64,000 nucleotides of DNA from NCBI GenBank assembly GCA_035511075.1, contig DATKFW010000002.1, forward strand, positions 1-64,000, given 5' to 3'. The stretch is from DATAUD01 sp035511075 (lineage in GTDB: Bacteria > Verrucomicrobiota > Verrucomicrobiia > Limisphaerales > Palsa-1400). This document shows, piece by piece, positions 34,789 through 44,237 of the stretch. The notes beneath the pieces were generated by a model that ran no database searches, was not told where the DNA came from, and was given only the letters and a program-made list of their open reading frames with translations. Both the position numbers and the translations under genes were made by a program. The first letter of the stretch is position 1; every line of letters starts with the position of its first letter.

Positions 34789-35357
34789 TTCTGGACGTTG
34801 TTCAATACGGACATCCCGTCCTGAGACAAAAAGGCGCGCGCATCGCCACGATCACGCCGGAAATCCAAAAGCTCATCGACGACATGTTCGAGACGATGCG
34901 CGCGGCCAAAGGCGTCGGCCTGGCGGCGCAGCAGATAGGTCGCGCGCTCCAATTGACGGTCATTGACGTGCGCGGCGTTACCGACCGGCCGTCAACCTTC
35001 CAAATCAACGGCACGGAATCCGACGTCGCGGCGGCGATGCCCCTGGTGCTCATCAATCCCGAGGTCAAGACGGTCGGTGATCCGGAGGCTGGGACGGAAG
35101 GATGCCTGAGTTTCCCGGAAATTTACGGCGAAGTCAAACGGGCCGCAAAAGCGAACGTCATCGCCATGAACGCAAAGGGGGAAAAAATTGAATTTGGTTG
35201 CGGCGGATTGCTGGCGCGGGCGATTCAACACGAGCTGGATCATCTCAACGGCGTTCTTTTCATCGACCGCATGTCGCGCGCGGAGAAGGAGGAGCTGAAA
35301 CCCCAACTGGAAGAATTGCAGGCCAGGACGAAGGCGGCCCTCAAAGCGTCGAAGTGA
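34785..35357 (+). CDS. def: Peptide deformylase
   Basis: A 190-residue peptide deformylase that removes the N-formyl group from new proteins. All three motifs are intact: GVGLAAQQIG (about residues 45-54), EGCLSFPE with metal ligand C107, and QHELDHL with H149, E150 and H153. The metal is normally ferrous iron. A sequence insertion around TEGCLSFPEIYGEVKRAAKA is normal for the family. It overlaps the PfkB gene by 4 bases and is convergent with rpoN. Confidence 0.96.
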   Translation: MILDVVQYGHPVLRQKGARIATITPEIQKLIDDMFETMRAAKGVGLAAQQIGRALQLTVIDVRGVTDRPSTFQINGTESDVAAAMPLVLINPEVKTVGDPEAGTEGCLSFPEIYGEVKRAAKANVIAMNAKGEKIEFGCGGLLARAIQHELDHLNGVLFIDRMSRAEKEELKPQLEELQARTKAALKASK

Positions 35358-35392
35358 CCAGGCGGCGTAAGAACAGACGATAGACTGGCCGC

Positions 35393-36907
35393 TCAATATA
35401 CCTTGCGGAGATTGGAAGGGAGGATGTTGAGTTCCGCGCGGTATTTGGCCACGGTGCGCCGGGCAAGCGGTATGCCTTTGTCCTTGAGCATTTTGACGAC
35501 CTCCTGATCCGAGAGGGGCTTGGCCGGATTTTCCTTGGCAAACATCTCCGCCACCATGTCCTTGATGCTCGTGTTGGACACTCCGCTGCCGCCTTCAACG
35601 CGGATGCCGGAGGTGAAAAAGTACTTCATCACAAAAATGCCCTGCGGCGTGTCGATGTACTTATTGGACACCGCGCGGCTGACCGTCGTTTCGTGAACAC
35701 CGACGACTTCGGCCACTTGCACCATGGTCATAGGCTTGAGATGGGCGACGCCCTTTTCCATGAATTCGCGTTGGCGTTTGACGATCTCGTTGCCGATGTT
35801 CAAAATCGTCTGCTGCCGCTGTTGCAGACTCTTGATGAGGAATTTTCCGGCCCGGATTTTTTCGCGAATGTAATCCCGGACCTCCGACGAAGCGTCGGCC
35901 TGCGACATCAAATCCTTGTAATGATTGCTGATGCGCAGGTGCGGGATTTGCTCGTTGTTGGTGGTCACCACGTAATCGTCGCCGACCTTTTGGACGAAGA
36001 CCTCCGGGGAAATGTAATGCTCGTTGTCCGGCAAAAAATCGCGCCCGGGGTGGTACTCCAAATGGGCGATGCGTTCAACAGCGGTTTGAACCTGTTCCAC
36101 ACTTATTCCGAGGCTGCGGGCGATTTCCGGCAGCTTCCGTTTGCCAAGGGCTTCCATGAAATCGCGCACGATTCGATATTCCAGCGTCTTATCGCGGCTG
36201 GTCCGCTCCAACTGGAGCATGAGGCATTCGCGCAGATCGCGCGCCGCCACGCCGACAGGATGAAAACCCTGGATGATCCTAAGGACCTCGATGATTTTTT
36301 CCTGGGGGATATTGGTGGAAAATGCCAGTTCATCAACGGAGGCCTTGAGATAGCCGATGTCGTCGATGTTGCCGATGATCATTTCCGCGATGGACTTCTG
36401 ATCGTCGGTCATGTCCGAGAATCGCATTTGTTCCAGGAGATTTTCCTGAAGGGAAGTGCCGGCCACCAGGGAATCGAACATGAATTGCCGCTTCTCCTCG
36501 GCTTCCTGTGTTTGGCGTATTGGCAGGTTGGTCTGGGAAAAGTGATCGCGCCATTCCTGGTCCATTTGCGTCAGCTTTTCAAATTCGGCTTGAAAATCGT
36601 CCACCGGAGCGTTGCTGGGCTTTTCGGTCGCCGGATCGAACTTGGTGTCCGGTGGCGGCTCAGCCAGGTCGGCCGCGTCGGCCACGCCGTCGTTGACGCC
36701 GTCGTTCTTGACGCGCTCATTCATTTCCACTTCGGCGGCGGGGACTTCCTCCAGGATTGGATTCTGCTGAAGTTCCTGCTCGACCAGCGCCTTCAATTCA
36801 AGAGTGGGCGCCTGGAGCAGCGCCAGCGACTGCTGCAATTGCGGCGCCAGCACCTGCGACAACGACATTCTCTGCGATAAATGCAAGCCCTGAGACATCG
36901 TCGCCAT
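35393..36907 (-). CDS. rpoN: RNA polymerase sigma-54 factor
   Basis: A 504-residue sigma-54. The N-terminal activator-interacting region is glutamine/leucine-rich (MSLSQVLAPQLQQSLALLQA), followed by an acidic linker and the core-binding domain (QENLLEQMRFSDMTDDQKSI), the HTH (QVAEVVGVHETTVSRAVSNK) and the C-terminal RpoN box LARRTVAKYRAEL. It is expected to serve the -24/-12 promoter at 10004 and the NtrC-type regulator at 7391. The gene is divergent from the small CGC protein with 149 bases between starts. Confidence 0.97.
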   Translation of the reverse strand: MATMSQGLHLSQRMSLSQVLAPQLQQSLALLQAPTLELKALVEQELQQNPILEEVPAAEVEMNERVKNDGVNDGVADAADLAEPPPDTKFDPATEKPSNAPVDDFQAEFEKLTQMDQEWRDHFSQTNLPIRQTQEAEEKRQFMFDSLVAGTSLQENLLEQMRFSDMTDDQKSIAEMIIGNIDDIGYLKASVDELAFSTNIPQEKIIEVLRIIQGFHPVGVAARDLRECLMLQLERTSRDKTLEYRIVRDFMEALGKRKLPEIARSLGISVEQVQTAVERIAHLEYHPGRDFLPDNEHYISPEVFVQKVGDDYVVTTNNEQIPHLRISNHYKDLMSQADASSEVRDYIREKIRAGKFLIKSLQQRQQTILNIGNEIVKRQREFMEKGVAHLKPMTMVQVAEVVGVHETTVSRAVSNKYIDTPQGIFVMKYFFTSGIRVEGGSGVSNTSIKDMVAEMFAKENPAKPLSDQEVVKMLKDKGIPLARRTVAKYRAELNILPSNLRKVY

Positions 36908-37056
36908 TGTACTCGCAAATCCACTTTGCTCAAGGGCTAAGTCGCTTTTTTAGCGGCACCGCCGGGCCGCCGTTGCCGGACAGCGAAGCACCGTTGGATT
37001 TCAGACGCCGCCAAAACATCCAGTTGCGCTCCGCCAACAACGCGCTATGTTACAGC

Positions 37057-37263
37057 ATGGATTGGCAGCAAATTGCGGCACTGGCTGTTGTTGCAGCGAC
37101 CGCCGGAATCTTTCTACGGGCAAAAATGCGACGGCGCGCTTTCAGTTTCGCCCGCGACACCCATTGCGGATGCGGAACTCCCACGGGACCGGGCGCCAAA
37201 GGCTCCATTGTGTTTAGCGCGCGGAAGGGACAACGCGCAAAGATTATCGTGAAAGCCAACTAA
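37057..37263 (+). CDS. Small membrane-anchored protein with a CGC motif
   Basis: A 68-residue protein from ATG 37057 (MDWQQIAALAVVAATAGIFL), with one membrane helix at once after the start, then RAKMRRRAFSFARDTHCGCG (CGC at about residues 38-40) and a basic tail. The layout of a short membrane helix followed by a CGC motif resembles FeoB-associated cysteine-rich proteins, but no feo gene is near. The frame continues upstream to 36757, which would overlap the divergent rpoN and is not needed. Confidence 0.65.
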   Translation: MDWQQIAALAVVAATAGIFLRAKMRRRAFSFARDTHCGCGTPTGPGAKGSIVFSARKGQRAKIIVKAN

Positions 37264-37336
37264 CAACTGCGCAAGATAGCAAAAACCCATTGCCACTTGC
37301 AGAACACACCTCGATGAGATAGTTTCTCCTGTTACC

Positions 37337-37738
37337 ATGCAAAAAATGAACCCCGCATTGCAATTCTCCAAGCGCCGAATAGCCATTGCTAAAGAACACG
37401 AAACCCACTGGGCTCCCAACATTGATGTGTATTGCACGGATTCGGGCCTCGTCATCAAGGTCGAACTCTCGGGCATGCAACGGGAGAACCTGGAGTTGAC
37501 AGTGGAGGGCAACAAACTCCGCATCAGCGGTCAGCGCCCGGACGGTTGCCGTTCACCCCAGTGCAAATTCCTCGTCATGGAGATCAATTACGGGGCATTC
37601 GAAAGCCTCATCGAAGTCCCTGAAGGTTGCGATTTATCCCTCGGCAAAGCGGTGTATCAAAACGGCTTTCTCCGCGTTGACGTCCCGTTTGCCTCCACCC
37701 CAGCCAGCCCGCGTACAATCATGGTCAGCGATGATTAA
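37337..37738 (+). CDS. Hsp20/alpha-crystallin family small heat-shock protein
   Basis: A 133-residue protein (a start at ATG 37346 is also possible). The alpha-crystallin domain runs from about residue 30 with ELSGMQRENLELTVEGNKL, RISGQR and the conserved GFLRVDVPFA near the C-terminus. It lacks the usual I-X-I tail; instead it ends TIMVSDD. It probably binds unfolding proteins as an oligomer. The gene is followed after 8 bases by lon, which joins holding and proteolysis of damaged proteins in one transcription unit. Confidence 0.9.
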   Translation: MQKMNPALQFSKRRIAIAKEHETHWAPNIDVYCTDSGLVIKVELSGMQRENLELTVEGNKLRISGQRPDGCRSPQCKFLVMEINYGAFESLIEVPEGCDLSLGKAVYQNGFLRVDVPFASTPASPRTIMVSDD

Positions 37739-37746
37739 ACCAGGGC

Positions 37747-40146
37747 ATGACCACACCGGAAACCGAATTCATCAGCATTCTTGGCGCCGGTGGGACCCCC
37801 GATTCTACCGGTACGAAGGTCTGGTCCAAGTCTCTGCCTGAGGCTCTGCCGATCCTTGGCCTGGCCGACATCGTCATTTTTCCCGGAGCCGTCACTCCGC
37901 TGCTGGTCGAAACCCCGCAGAGCATTCGACTCATCGACGATGTGGTGGCGGGCGACCGTTTCCTGGGCCTGGTCTTGCAGCGCAACTCTGAAGTCGAGAA
38001 CCCGACCCCCGCCGAGCTTCACAACTTTGGTTGCGCCGGGCGCATTCACAAAATGCTCAAATTTCCCGACGGCACCGTGCGTGTCCTGGTGGAGGGGTTG
38101 CGCCGTTTTCGCATCATCGATTACACGTCGCAGTCGCCTTATCTCATCGCCCGCACCGAGAAGCTCAAGGACCAGGCGGATGATTCCCTGGAGCTGACGG
38201 CCCTGACGCGCAATGCTGAGCGCGAATTTCAGGAAATCATCAAACTCTCCCCCGCACTGGCCGACCAGGTCAAAGTCGCCGCGCTGAACACCGAGGACCC
38301 GGGCAAACTTTCCGATTTGATTGCGGCGAATTTGAATCTCAGCCTTGACGAGCGGCAGCATCTCCTGGAAATGCCTTCTGCCAAGGACCGGCTCACGCGT
38401 CTCCTGCCGCTTTTGAGCCGCGAGCTCGAGGTGCTCCGCCTCGGTTCAAAAATCCAGAACGAGGTCGTCACCTCGATGTCCAAGAACCAGCGCGATTTCT
38501 TTCTCCGCGAACAAATCCGCGCCATCCAGCGCGAACTGGGCGAGGTCGAGCCGGGCGCGGCCGAAGCCAAGGAACTGCGCGAGCAGATCGACCAGAATAA
38601 CCTCCCCGATGAGCCCAAGAAAGTCGCCCTCAAGGAACTGGATCGCTTGCAGCAGATGCCGGCCGCCGTCGCCGAATACACCATGACACGCAACTACCTG
38701 GATTGGCTCATCAACTTGCCGTGGTCGAAATTCACCGAGGACAAACTCGACCTCGCGGCCGCGGGCCGTTTGCTCGATGAACAGCATTTCGGTCTGCATA
38801 AAGTCAAGGACCGGCTTTTGGAATTTCTTGCCGTCATCAAACTTAAGCAGCATCTCAAAGGCCCGATTCTCTGCCTGGTCGGCCCGCCGGGCGTGGGCAA
38901 AACTTCCCTTGGCAAGAGCGTGGCCGAAGCGCTCGGGCGCAAGTTCGCCCGCATTTCCCTGGGTGGCATGCGCGACGAGGCCGAAATCCGCGGCCATCGC
39001 CGCACGTATGTTGGCGCGCTTCCGGGGCGCATCATTCAGACCTTGCGACGCGTCGAATCCAGCAATCCGGTCATCTTGCTGGATGAATTGGACAAGGTCG
39101 GGTCGGATTTCCGGGGCGACCCCGCGTCGGCCCTGCTGGAGGTGCTGGACCCAACGCAAAACAACTCTTTCGTGGACCATTACCTGGATGTTCCCTACGA
39201 TCTTTCGCGGGTCCTGTTTCTGACCACGGCCAACTGGCTTGATCCCGTTCATCCCGCCTTGCGGGACCGGTTGGAAGTCATCGAACTGCCCAGTTACACC
39301 GCCTCCGAGAAGGTGCAGATTGCCAGGCGCCACCTGGTGCCGCGCCAATTGGAGGAGCACGGCCTGAAGAAAAAGCTCGTTCGCTTTCCGGACGCGACCC
39401 TGCGCCACGTCATTGAGCAATACACGCGCGAAGCCGGTGTCCGCCAGTTGGACCGCGAAATCGCGGCGCTCACCCGCAAGGCCGCGCGCAAAATCGTCGG
39501 GCGCAAAGACAACCAGAAGCCTCTGACGATCACCCCCGGCATGTTGCACAGTTACCTCGGACCGCCCGCCGTCACGCCGGAAGCCGCCGAGCGCATCGTC
39601 GAATACGGCATCGCCATCGGCCTTGCCTGGACGCCCGTCGGCGGCGAAATCCTCTTCGTGGAAGCCACGCGGATGCCGGGCAAAGGCGCGCTCATTCTCA
39701 CCGGTTCGCTGGGCGAGGTCATGAAGGAAAGCGCGCAAACGGCCTTGAGTTTTTTGCGCAATCGCGCCGAGTCCCTCAAGATCGATTTGGGCGACTACGA
39801 CAGGCGCGACATCCACATCCATGTGCCCGCCGGGGCGACGCCCAAGGACGGCCCCAGCGCCGGCCTGACAATCGTCGCCGCGCTGACCTCGCTCCTGACA
39901 CGTCGCAAGGTCCGTTCAGACGTGGCGATGACGGGGGAAATCAGCTTGCGCGGTCGCGTTTTGCGTGTCGGAGGAATCAAGGAGAAAGTCTTGGCGGCGG
40001 CGCGCTCCGGCCTCAAGCACGTCATACTCCCGGAGCAATGTCGCAACGATTGGCTGGAAGTGCCGGCGGAGGTCCGCCACAAGATCAAGGCGCATTTTGT
40101 GGACAAGATTTCCCAGATGATTCCGCTGGCGCTGACTCACGCCTGA
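37747..40146 (+). CDS. lon: ATP-dependent Lon protease
   Basis: A 799-residue LonA. The N-terminal substrate-binding domain (LPILGLADIVIFPGAVTPLL) is followed by the AAA+ module with Walker A GPPGVGKT (379-386) and VILLDELDK as Walker B, and the C-terminal serine protease domain with PKDGPSAG (S704) and GGIKEKVLAAARSG (K747), the Ser-Lys dyad. Length is typical of LonA. It degrades damaged and regulatory proteins in the cytoplasm. It starts 8 bases after hsp20 and its stop overlaps the next gene's ATG (TGATG). Confidence 0.97.
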   Translation: MTTPETEFISILGAGGTPDSTGTKVWSKSLPEALPILGLADIVIFPGAVTPLLVETPQSIRLIDDVVAGDRFLGLVLQRNSEVENPTPAELHNFGCAGRIHKMLKFPDGTVRVLVEGLRRFRIIDYTSQSPYLIARTEKLKDQADDSLELTALTRNAEREFQEIIKLSPALADQVKVAALNTEDPGKLSDLIAANLNLSLDERQHLLEMPSAKDRLTRLLPLLSRELEVLRLGSKIQNEVVTSMSKNQRDFFLREQIRAIQRELGEVEPGAAEAKELREQIDQNNLPDEPKKVALKELDRLQQMPAAVAEYTMTRNYLDWLINLPWSKFTEDKLDLAAAGRLLDEQHFGLHKVKDRLLEFLAVIKLKQHLKGPILCLVGPPGVGKTSLGKSVAEALGRKFARISLGGMRDEAEIRGHRRTYVGALPGRIIQTLRRVESSNPVILLDELDKVGSDFRGDPASALLEVLDPTQNNSFVDHYLDVPYDLSRVLFLTTANWLDPVHPALRDRLEVIELPSYTASEKVQIARRHLVPRQLEEHGLKKKLVRFPDATLRHVIEQYTREAGVRQLDREIAALTRKAARKIVGRKDNQKPLTITPGMLHSYLGPPAVTPEAAERIVEYGIAIGLAWTPVGGEILFVEATRMPGKGALILTGSLGEVMKESAQTALSFLRNRAESLKIDLGDYDRRDIHIHVPAGATPKDGPSAGLTIVAALTSLLTRRKVRSDVAMTGEISLRGRVLRVGGIKEKVLAAARSGLKHVILPEQCRNDWLEVPAEVRHKIKAHFVDKISQMIPLALTHA

Positions 40147-40913
40147 TGAAGCGGAGTTTGCGCTTGCTTACCCGTGTCCTCGCCGCGATTTCTCTCGCCG
40201 TTTCGGCCAGCGCCGGGCCGATCCCAGCCGCAATTCCCTCGACGGAATCAGATTCAGCCGGCCAAGCCCTGGCTCAACGCCTCCGCTCCGCCGAACCCGA
40301 CGAAAACTCTGAGATTCGCGGCACCCTGATCATCCGCGCTGGCAAATTGGTGAATCGCGTACCCGTGGTTTGCCGCGTCGTCGTCAATGGGCCGACCTGG
40401 CAGACCGAGTACGAGACTTCGGCCACGACAAATCTTGGCGCCGAACACCTGGTGGTGGTTCACAGCACCAACGGCCCGAACGAATATCTTTTTGCGCGCG
40501 CCCCGGAGCCTGGAGCCGCTCTCCCCAAACCGGCGCCCGTGCCGGCGGCGGACGCCGAAATCCCGTTTGCCGGCTCGGACTTTTCACTGGCGGACCTCGG
40601 CCTGGAATTCCTGCATTGGCCACTCCAGCAGCGTTTGCCGGATGAAACACGCCTCGGCCAGGCGTGCTATGTTTTGGAGAGCCGCAATCAAGCCGCGCGC
40701 CAAATCGTCCGGGTCAAATCCGATATTGACCAGGAAACGGGCGGCTTGCTGATCGCCAGGGCCCTGGACGCGGACGGGCGCGTCGTGAAGGAATTCTCCC
40801 TGCACGGAAGCAGCTTTAAGAAGGTCAATGGCCATTGGCGCTTGGAGAAGATGGAGATAAGCAATCACATTTCGCACTCGCAAACCCAATTGAAGTTCGA
40901 TATAAACGAGTAA
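40146..40913 (+). CDS. Exported protein, lipoprotein-sorting (LolA-like) type
   Basis: A 255-residue protein that starts at the ATG overlapping the lon stop. Signal peptide about residues 1-23 (LLTRVLAAISLAVSASA). The mature region has GTLIIRAGKLVNRVPVVCRV and later RLGQACYVLESRNQAARQIV, VKSDIDQETGGLLIARALDA and KVNGHWRLEKMEI. The order, with many antiparallel beta strands and a WR-x-EKM-type block, is like outer-membrane lipoprotein-sorting proteins (LolA/DUF4292-like). The assignment is tentative. Confidence 0.65.
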   Translation: MKRSLRLLTRVLAAISLAVSASAGPIPAAIPSTESDSAGQALAQRLRSAEPDENSEIRGTLIIRAGKLVNRVPVVCRVVVNGPTWQTEYETSATTNLGAEHLVVVHSTNGPNEYLFARAPEPGAALPKPAPVPAADAEIPFAGSDFSLADLGLEFLHWPLQQRLPDETRLGQACYVLESRNQAARQIVRVKSDIDQETGGLLIARALDADGRVVKEFSLHGSSFKKVNGHWRLEKMEISNHISHSQTQLKFDINE

Positions 40914-40925
40914 CCAACTCCCTTT

Positions 40926-42182
40926 ATGTGGAGGCACCTGTTCGATACGCTCGGCCCGATTCCGGCGCTGGCAATGCTCGGCGGCACCGGCGAGCCTGCG
41001 ACGCATGGATACGGAATCATCGGCTGGTCGATTGTCACCCTGGCCATCCTCGCCGGATTCGGCTACCGCTGCTTTACACGCAGCGACGACAGGCGCATTT
41101 TGCTTGTCAAATGGGCCGCTTCACTCGTCCTTGGTATCCTCATGCTCCTGTTGCTGCTTTTGGGGCTGCGCAATCCGAAGTTGTTGCTCTTATTCATTAT
41201 CCCGTTCCTGATTCTGAGCTTTATTTGGCTGCCCAGCGTGGTTGAACTCCTTCTCAGACCCCTGACCAGCGCCTTCACCGGGGGAAACGACGAAGTCGAG
41301 GCCAAACCGTTCTATTTTATCGCCGCCGCCAAACGCATCAAAGGCCTCCACCAGGAGGCCATCGCCGAGGTCCGCAAGCAATTGGGAAAATTCCCCGGCG
41401 ATGTCGACGGCGCCATGCTGCTGGCGACCATCCAGGCCGAGGATTTGCACGATTTGCCGGCCGCGCATGCCACGATCAACGAACTGCTCGAGCAACCCGA
41501 TTTGACACCGCAACAGACCGCCACCGCCCTGCACACGCTGGCTGACTGGCAACTGCAGCAGGGGCGCGACGCCGCGGCGGCCCGTCTTTCTCTCGAACGC
41601 ATCGCGCTGACGTTTCCCGATTCCCAATTTGCCCACGCCGCCGAACAGCGGATCGCCAGTCTGGACGGCATCGCGGCGACGCGCGACTTTCGCGAGAACG
41701 CCACGTTCGCGGTTCATCCGCGCGAACACGACATCGGCCTGCGTCAAAACCCGCAATCCGAGCCGGCGACTTTCGATCCCGATCAAATGGCCGCCCAATA
41801 CGTCAACCAGCTTGAAAAGCATCCCGCCGACACCAGTACGCGCGAAAAGCTGGCCGTCCTTTACGCGGAACATTTTCGCCGCCTCGATTTGGCGGTCGAT
41901 CAACTCGAGCAGCTTATCGCTGTGCCCGATGAAACGCCGAAACACGTCGCGCGCTGGCTCAATTTATTGGCGACGCTTCACGTGGGGATCGGCAACGACG
42001 AGGCGAGCGCAAGAAATGCGTTGCGCCGCGTCGTCGAAAAATTTCCGAAAAGCGCCCATGCCGAAGTCGCAACGCTGCGCATGGCCAACCTGCGCAATGA
42101 GCTTAAATCCGGCGCCGTCACGGCTTCCAAGACCCTGGGCGTTTACGAAAAAGATGTGGGGCTTAAGAAGCCGGCGGGTTGA
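40926..42182 (+). CDS. Membrane protein with TPR repeats
   Basis: A 418-residue protein. Three hydrophobic segments near the N-terminus (YGIIGWSIVTLAILAGFGY, WAASLVLGILMLLLLLLGLR, LLLFIIPFLILSFIWLPSVV) precede a cytoplasmic or periplasmic domain of TPR-like helices (HQEAIAEVRKQLGKFPGDVD, SARNALRRVVEKFPKSAHAE). It is in the lon transcription unit, 12 bases after the LolA-like gene. It overlaps the convergent lipA by 20 bases. The function is unknown; TPRs suggest assembly or quality control at the membrane. Confidence 0.82.
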   Translation: MWRHLFDTLGPIPALAMLGGTGEPATHGYGIIGWSIVTLAILAGFGYRCFTRSDDRRILLVKWAASLVLGILMLLLLLLGLRNPKLLLLFIIPFLILSFIWLPSVVELLLRPLTSAFTGGNDEVEAKPFYFIAAAKRIKGLHQEAIAEVRKQLGKFPGDVDGAMLLATIQAEDLHDLPAAHATINELLEQPDLTPQQTATALHTLADWQLQQGRDAAAARLSLERIALTFPDSQFAHAAEQRIASLDGIAATRDFRENATFAVHPREHDIGLRQNPQSEPATFDPDQMAAQYVNQLEKHPADTSTREKLAVLYAEHFRRLDLAVDQLEQLIAVPDETPKHVARWLNLLATLHVGIGNDEASARNALRRVVEKFPKSAHAEVATLRMANLRNELKSGAVTASKTLGVYEKDVGLKKPAG

Positions 42183-43062
42183 ACTCGTCGGCGTGGTAGG
42201 AACTGCGCACCATCGCTCCGCTGGCCACGTGGACGAATCCCATCGCCTGCGCCGTCGCCTTGTGCCGCGCAAACGCCTCCGGCGAAATGAACTCCACCAC
42301 CGGCAGATGCCGGAGCGTCGGCTGCAAGTATTGCCCCAGGGTGAGAATGTCGCATCGCGCGGCGCGCAAATCTTCCATTGCCTGCGCCAGTTCGGCCTCC
42401 GTCTCGCCCAGACCGAGCATCAAACCGGACTTGGTATGAATCGAATCCCCGCGCCACGCCTTGACCTTGCCCAGCACGCGGAGAGACCTGTCGTAGGTGG
42501 CGCGATGGCGCACCGATGGAGTCAGGCGCCGCACAGTTTCCAGGTTGTGATTGTAAATATGCGGATTAGCGCGCAACACCGAATGGATCGATTCATCGCG
42601 GTCCAAAAAATCGGGGACAAGGACCTCGATGACGATGCCGGGATTGAGTTCCCGCACCTTTTCAATCGTCCGGCGGAAATGCTCCGCGCCGCCATCCGGC
42701 AGATCATCGCGCGCCACCGCGGTGACAACGACATGTTTGAGATTCATGCGCCGGGTGGCTTCGGCGACTCGGGCCGGCTCGTCGGCTTCCAGCGCAAGCG
42801 GTTTGGCCGTGGTCACGGCGCAAAAACCACAGGCGCGCGTGCAACGGTCCCCGGCAATCATAAATGTCGCCGTGCCTTTGCTCCAGCATTCCCAATGATT
42901 CGGACACTTGGCGCTTTCGCAGACCGTGTGCAATTTCAACTCGTCCAGCAGCGCGCGCGTGCGGGCGAAACTTTGCGAGGTCGGCAACTGTGTGCGCAGC
43001 CATTGCGGCAGCCGGGGGCGCGCAGGGGCGGCGGCGGGGGCGTTTTTCAATTCGGCGCTCAT
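42163..43062 (-). CDS. lipA: Lipoyl synthase
   Basis: A 299-residue radical SAM lipoyl synthase. It has both iron-sulfur motifs: the auxiliary cluster C48, C53, C59 (CESAKCPNHWEC) and the radical SAM cluster C74, C78, C81 (CTRACGFC). The downstream parts DGGAEHFRRTIEKVRELNPG and SGLMLGLGETEAELAQAMED are as in LipA, and it ends SSYHADEF. It inserts sulfurs into protein-bound octanoate to make lipoate for 2-oxoacid dehydrogenases. The preceding glutaredoxin-like gene overlaps by 4 bases. lipB is not in the window. Confidence 0.97.
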   Translation of the reverse strand: MSAELKNAPAAAPARPRLPQWLRTQLPTSQSFARTRALLDELKLHTVCESAKCPNHWECWSKGTATFMIAGDRCTRACGFCAVTTAKPLALEADEPARVAEATRRMNLKHVVVTAVARDDLPDGGAEHFRRTIEKVRELNPGIVIEVLVPDFLDRDESIHSVLRANPHIYNHNLETVRRLTPSVRHRATYDRSLRVLGKVKAWRGDSIHTKSGLMLGLGETEAELAQAMEDLRAARCDILTLGQYLQPTLRHLPVVEFISPEAFARHKATAQAMGFVHVASGAMVRSSYHADEFNPPAS

Positions 43063-43304
43063 TCAAATTGCTTCCAGAATTTTGCCAGTTGATCGGTGTC
43101 AAAGTCAGCCAGAATCTGGCCATCCACGTCAATCACCGGGGCCAGGGTTTGGCCGGACAATTCGCGCATCTCCGTCCGGGCCGCGGCCTGGGCGGTCACA
43201 TCCAGCGTTTCATGGGCGATGCCGCGTTCCTCGAGCCACGCCTGGGCTGCAGTGCACCATCCGCACCACGGTTTGACAAAAAGACGGACCAACTTCGGTT
43301 TCAT
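43059..43304 (-). CDS. Glutaredoxin-like protein
   Basis: An 81-residue protein starting MKPKLVRLFVKPWCGWCTAA. The CGWC redox pair (about residues 14-17) and the later LAPVIDVDGQILADFDTDQL fit a glutaredoxin/thioredoxin fold of small size. The conserved cis-proline precedes VIDVDG. It is probably a thiol-disulfide reductase and could supply reducing equivalents or help iron-sulfur maturation for the coupled lipA (4-base overlap), which is inference. Confidence 0.9.
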   Translation of the reverse strand: MKPKLVRLFVKPWCGWCTAAQAWLEERGIAHETLDVTAQAAARTEMRELSGQTLAPVIDVDGQILADFDTDQLAKFWKQFE

Positions 43305-43391
43305 AGCCGGTCAAATTTACTGGCAGTCGGCGTTCTCCGCCACTGCCCTTTTTTTTGGCGTTTTGACCCTGCATTCTGTATTTTAAAACTT

Positions 43392-44192
43392 ATGAAATCA
43401 AAACTCTTAGTCTTGATGGCAGCCGCCCTCTGTTGTCTCACGGCCTCGGGCCAGGATTGGGCCAAGGCCGCGCTGGATAAGTCACCCCGCCACGGCGAAT
43501 GGGTCGAAGTCAAGAACGGCCCGCGAACGGTGCGCTGTTTCATCGTTTACCCCGAAGTCAAGGACCCGGCCCCCGCCGTCCTTGTCATACACGAGATTTT
43601 CGGATTGACAGACTGGGCGCGCGGCGTTGCCGACCAGTTGGCCGCGGCGGGCTATATCGCCATCGCGCCCGACCTGCTTTCGGGCATGGGGCCTGGCGGC
43701 GCCGGTACCAGCGCGTTTTCGGGCAGGGACGCCGTGATGACCGCCGTGTCCGCGCTGCCGTCCGCGCAGGTCGCCGGCGATCTCAACGCCGCCGCGGATT
43801 ACGTCAAATCCCTGCCGTCCTGCAACGGCAAACTGGTGGTCGCGGGATTCTGCTGGGGCGGCGGTCAATCATTCCGTTTCGCCTGCAACCGCGGGGATTT
43901 GAAGGCGGCCTACGTCTTCTACGGTCCGCCTCCGAAGGACGCCGCCGATATCGCGAAAATCAATTGTCCAGTGTACGGTTTCTACGGCGGCAACGACGCG
44001 CGCATTTCCGCGACCGTTCCCAAGACCACGGATCAGATGAAAGCCGCCGCCAAAACCTATGACCCGGTGACCTACGAAGGAGCCGGGCACGGTTTCATGC
44101 GCGCCGGCGAACAACCCGACGCCCAACCCGCCAACAAGAAGGCCCACGACGAGGCATGGGAACGCTGGAAGAACCTGCTGGGCAAACTGTGA
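43392..44192 (+). CDS. Dienelactone hydrolase family protein, exported
   Basis: A 266-residue alpha/beta hydrolase from ATG 43392. Signal peptide ends near LTASGQ. The core contains PAVLVIHEIFGLTDWARGVA (oxyanion side), VVAGFCWGGGQSFRFACNRG where GFCWGG carries the cysteine nucleophile typical of dienelactone hydrolases, YGGNDARISA (Asp) and EGAGHGFMR (His). The Cys-Asp-His triad is therefore complete. It hydrolyses lactone or ester bonds; the exact substrate is not known. The export signal is unusual for catabolic dienelactone hydrolases but common for homologues in this phylum. Confidence 0.9.
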   Translation: MKSKLLVLMAAALCCLTASGQDWAKAALDKSPRHGEWVEVKNGPRTVRCFIVYPEVKDPAPAVLVIHEIFGLTDWARGVADQLAAAGYIAIAPDLLSGMGPGGAGTSAFSGRDAVMTAVSALPSAQVAGDLNAAADYVKSLPSCNGKLVVAGFCWGGGQSFRFACNRGDLKAAYVFYGPPPKDAADIAKINCPVYGFYGGNDARISATVPKTTDQMKAAAKTYDPVTYEGAGHGFMRAGEQPDAQPANKKAHDEAWERWKNLLGKL

Positions 44193-44237
44193 CGGGATGT
44201 GCGGCGCGCCGTGGCTGCAGTAATGGAAAATTAAGTT

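Noticed and set aside
35693..36880. A 395-codon frame on the plus strand
   Set aside because: It is antisense to rpoN, which has the RpoN box and all domains.
38446..39822. A 458-codon open frame on the minus strand
   Set aside because: It is antisense to lon, which has all catalytic motifs on the other strand. Long antisense frames are expected at this GC content; its protein has no recognisable motifs.
41629..43092. A 487-codon plus-strand frame
   Set aside because: It crosses the TPR gene in another frame and lies antisense to lipA. Both real genes have clear motifs.
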